Of a stretch of 37,379 nt of DNA, positions 36,200 through 37,379 are shown piece by piece. The position numbers were made by a program, and so were the translations under genes. The stretch is from assembly GCA_029856435.1 (NCBI GenBank), contig JAHQXB010000014.1, positions 1-37,379 on the forward strand, read 5' to 3'. This stretch comes from Candidatus Jordarchaeia archaeon. GTDB taxonomy: Archaea; Asgardarchaeota; Jordiarchaeia; Jordiarchaeales; Jordiarchaeaceae. Each line of letters opens with the position of its first letter. The stretch's first letter is position 1. Under the pieces are notes generated by a model that saw only the letters and a list, made by a program, of their open reading frames with translations, did no database searches and was not told where the DNA came from.

Positions 36200-36982
36200 C
36201 TAGTCTTTTTCTTGGGGTTCTTGGCACAGAATTTGTGGTCTTTTTTCTTTTGGGGACTTTCCCAGTCGGAGTTGGAGCATCTTCCATATTTCGTCACAGA
36301 TTTCTTTGTTTTCGCAGGTAGTGCAATCGTATGAGGGGGTTGATTTGATGGGAGCTGCTATTTTCCAAGCCTCTTCAGTTATTTTTCCGAGTTCTCTCAC
36401 GTCTTCTTCGCTGGAGGTTACAAATATGGCTTCTACAGCTTCTGCTTTTGGGGGTTTCTCTTTGAGGCTTACCATTAGTGCTTTTCCCAGAGTTTCTAGT
36501 GCGAAACCCTTTTCTACGGCTTCCCTGCTGACTCTGCTCCATACTCTTTGACGCTGGGGAACTGCCCTCAACATGTAGCCCTCTAAATTTAGATCGTACT
36601 GGTTACGAATGAGAAGTCTATAATCCTTAGGCTCCAAACCCCTAGTTTGGGCTATGAGAACTTGGGCGAATGGTAAATTGCCCTTTGCTTCGGGAATGTC
36701 GGGGCCCACAATTGTTATTTTTCCGTCTCTAACTAGGGAGGGATTCTCGGTCCATAGGACGAAGGCCACGGAGGCCGTTTTGGGATTTCCAAGCTCAACA
36801 AAAGTGTCCTCTTTAAGGATTATTTCTGGCTTATTACTCGTTGGGAGGGTTTCTTTCAGTTTTTTGACGCTAGTGTTACACTGTTTCTCGCTTATTCTTC
36901 TTCCCTGTCTTTTCCAGTATTCTATATGCTGCCTGAGCTCACATATCATTAGGTCGAATATCTCCAATAGATTTGCCTCCAA
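36200..36982 (-). CDS. Stand-alone protein resembling the N-terminal region of acetyl-CoA synthase (CdhC/AcsB)
   Basis: 260 aa; FVELGNPKTASVAF...DGKITIVGPDIPE...RVWSRVSREAVEKGFALETLGKALMVSL...EEAWKIA...YDCTTCENKEIC follows the CdhC N-terminal order. Confidence 0.65.
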   Translation of the reverse strand: MEANLLEIFDLMICELRQHIEYWKRQGRRISEKQCNTSVKKLKETLPTSNKPEIILKEDTFVELGNPKTASVAFVLWTENPSLVRDGKITIVGPDIPEAKGNLPFAQVLIAQTRGLEPKDYRLLIRNQYDLNLEGYMLRAVPQRQRVWSRVSREAVEKGFALETLGKALMVSLKEKPPKAEAVEAIFVTSSEEDVRELGKITEEAWKIAAPIKSTPSYDCTTCENKEICDEIWKMLQLRLGKSPKEKRPQILCQEPQEKD

Positions 36983-37237
36983 GTGGGCATTTTTTTCATC
37001 TTCTTCTTGCTCGGATGTTACTGTTACCGTTGATTAACCCCGATGCCCAGACTTTTCGGGAAGGATTATGTTGGCCCTTTTTTTGGTTTGGTTTCTACGC
37101 CAATTTTTCCAGTTTTTCACTATTAGTTTTTTGCTAACACTCCTTTAACTATTACCTACTACGATTATGTAAATTATAATTACTGCCCATTTCAAGACTA
37201 AAAGGGAGGGAAACCTCTAAAAGGATGAAAAATATTT

Positions 37238-37378
37238 TCAACAAAAAGGGAATTGCCCCACATTCCGCACCCTTCGTGAATTTTTTGGTATTTTTTCTTT
37301 TTCCCAATTTCTGCTCATTTCTTCTGCAGGGATTTGGGGGTTTCCGAAGAATTGTTCGGTAAAGGCGGGCATCCTCCA
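37238..37378 (-). CDS. Possible C-terminal fragment of a CDS entering from beyond the window
   Basis: Minus frame ...MPAFTEQFFGNPQIPAEEMSRNWEKEKIPKNSRRVRNVGQFPFC*; looks more protein-like than the supplied 37152-37379 ORF. Confidence 0.35.
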   Translation of the reverse strand, partial: WRMPAFTEQFFGNPQIPAEEMSRNWEKEKIPKNSRRVRNVGQFPFC

Positions 37379-37379
37379 T

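Noticed and set aside
1-37379. CRISPR arrays
   Set aside because: The dispersed repeats are far apart, 100-250 bp long and not regularly spaced; the three TAGTATAC boxes at 17-bp spacing are operator-like, too short for CRISPR repeats.

Overview
This 37.4 kb window looks archaeal (Bathyarchaeia-like by gene content: minimal SufC/SufB pair, ADP-dependent sugar kinase, CdhC-like domain; this is inference). It encodes about 30 protein genes. Main genes: two LURP-one-like paralogs, SufC-SufB, a glycosyltransferase, an M24 peptidase/SCP2-like/MmgE-PrpD cluster, Fe-S proteins, enoyl-CoA hydratase, a CooS-family CO dehydrogenase homolog, an alpha/beta hydrolase, an alkyltransferase-like protein, a SIS isomerase plus ADP-dependent kinase pair, two intact and one broken CrtI-like FAD oxidoreductases, an Lrp/AsnC regulator, a lone receiver domain, a PIG-L deacetylase, Hsp20, and a stand-alone domain resembling the N-terminal part of acetyl-CoA synthase (CdhC). 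The most striking signals are: (1) a ~108 bp dispersed hairpin element with GGTGATG...CATCACC ends. One copy has a perfect 9-bp target duplication; another regains an 8/9 duplication once a nested 187-bp inverted-repeat element, itself flanked by a 7-bp duplication, is removed. (2) Three ~245 bp solo elements that look like the 3' end of tnpB plus its omegaRNA/right end, all cut at the same internal point, with no tnpB in the window. (3) A CooS homolog with one active-site cysteine replaced by Glu and a CX2C D-cluster motif. (4) A CdhC-like domain lacking the full A-cluster. (5) A large GNRA-hairpin-rich RNA-like region, possibly the 5' half of a group II intron. (6) Three TAGTATAC boxes at exact 17-bp spacing upstream of hsp20. 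No CRISPR array, rRNA or tRNA was recognised. All calls come from reading the sequence; no database search was run.
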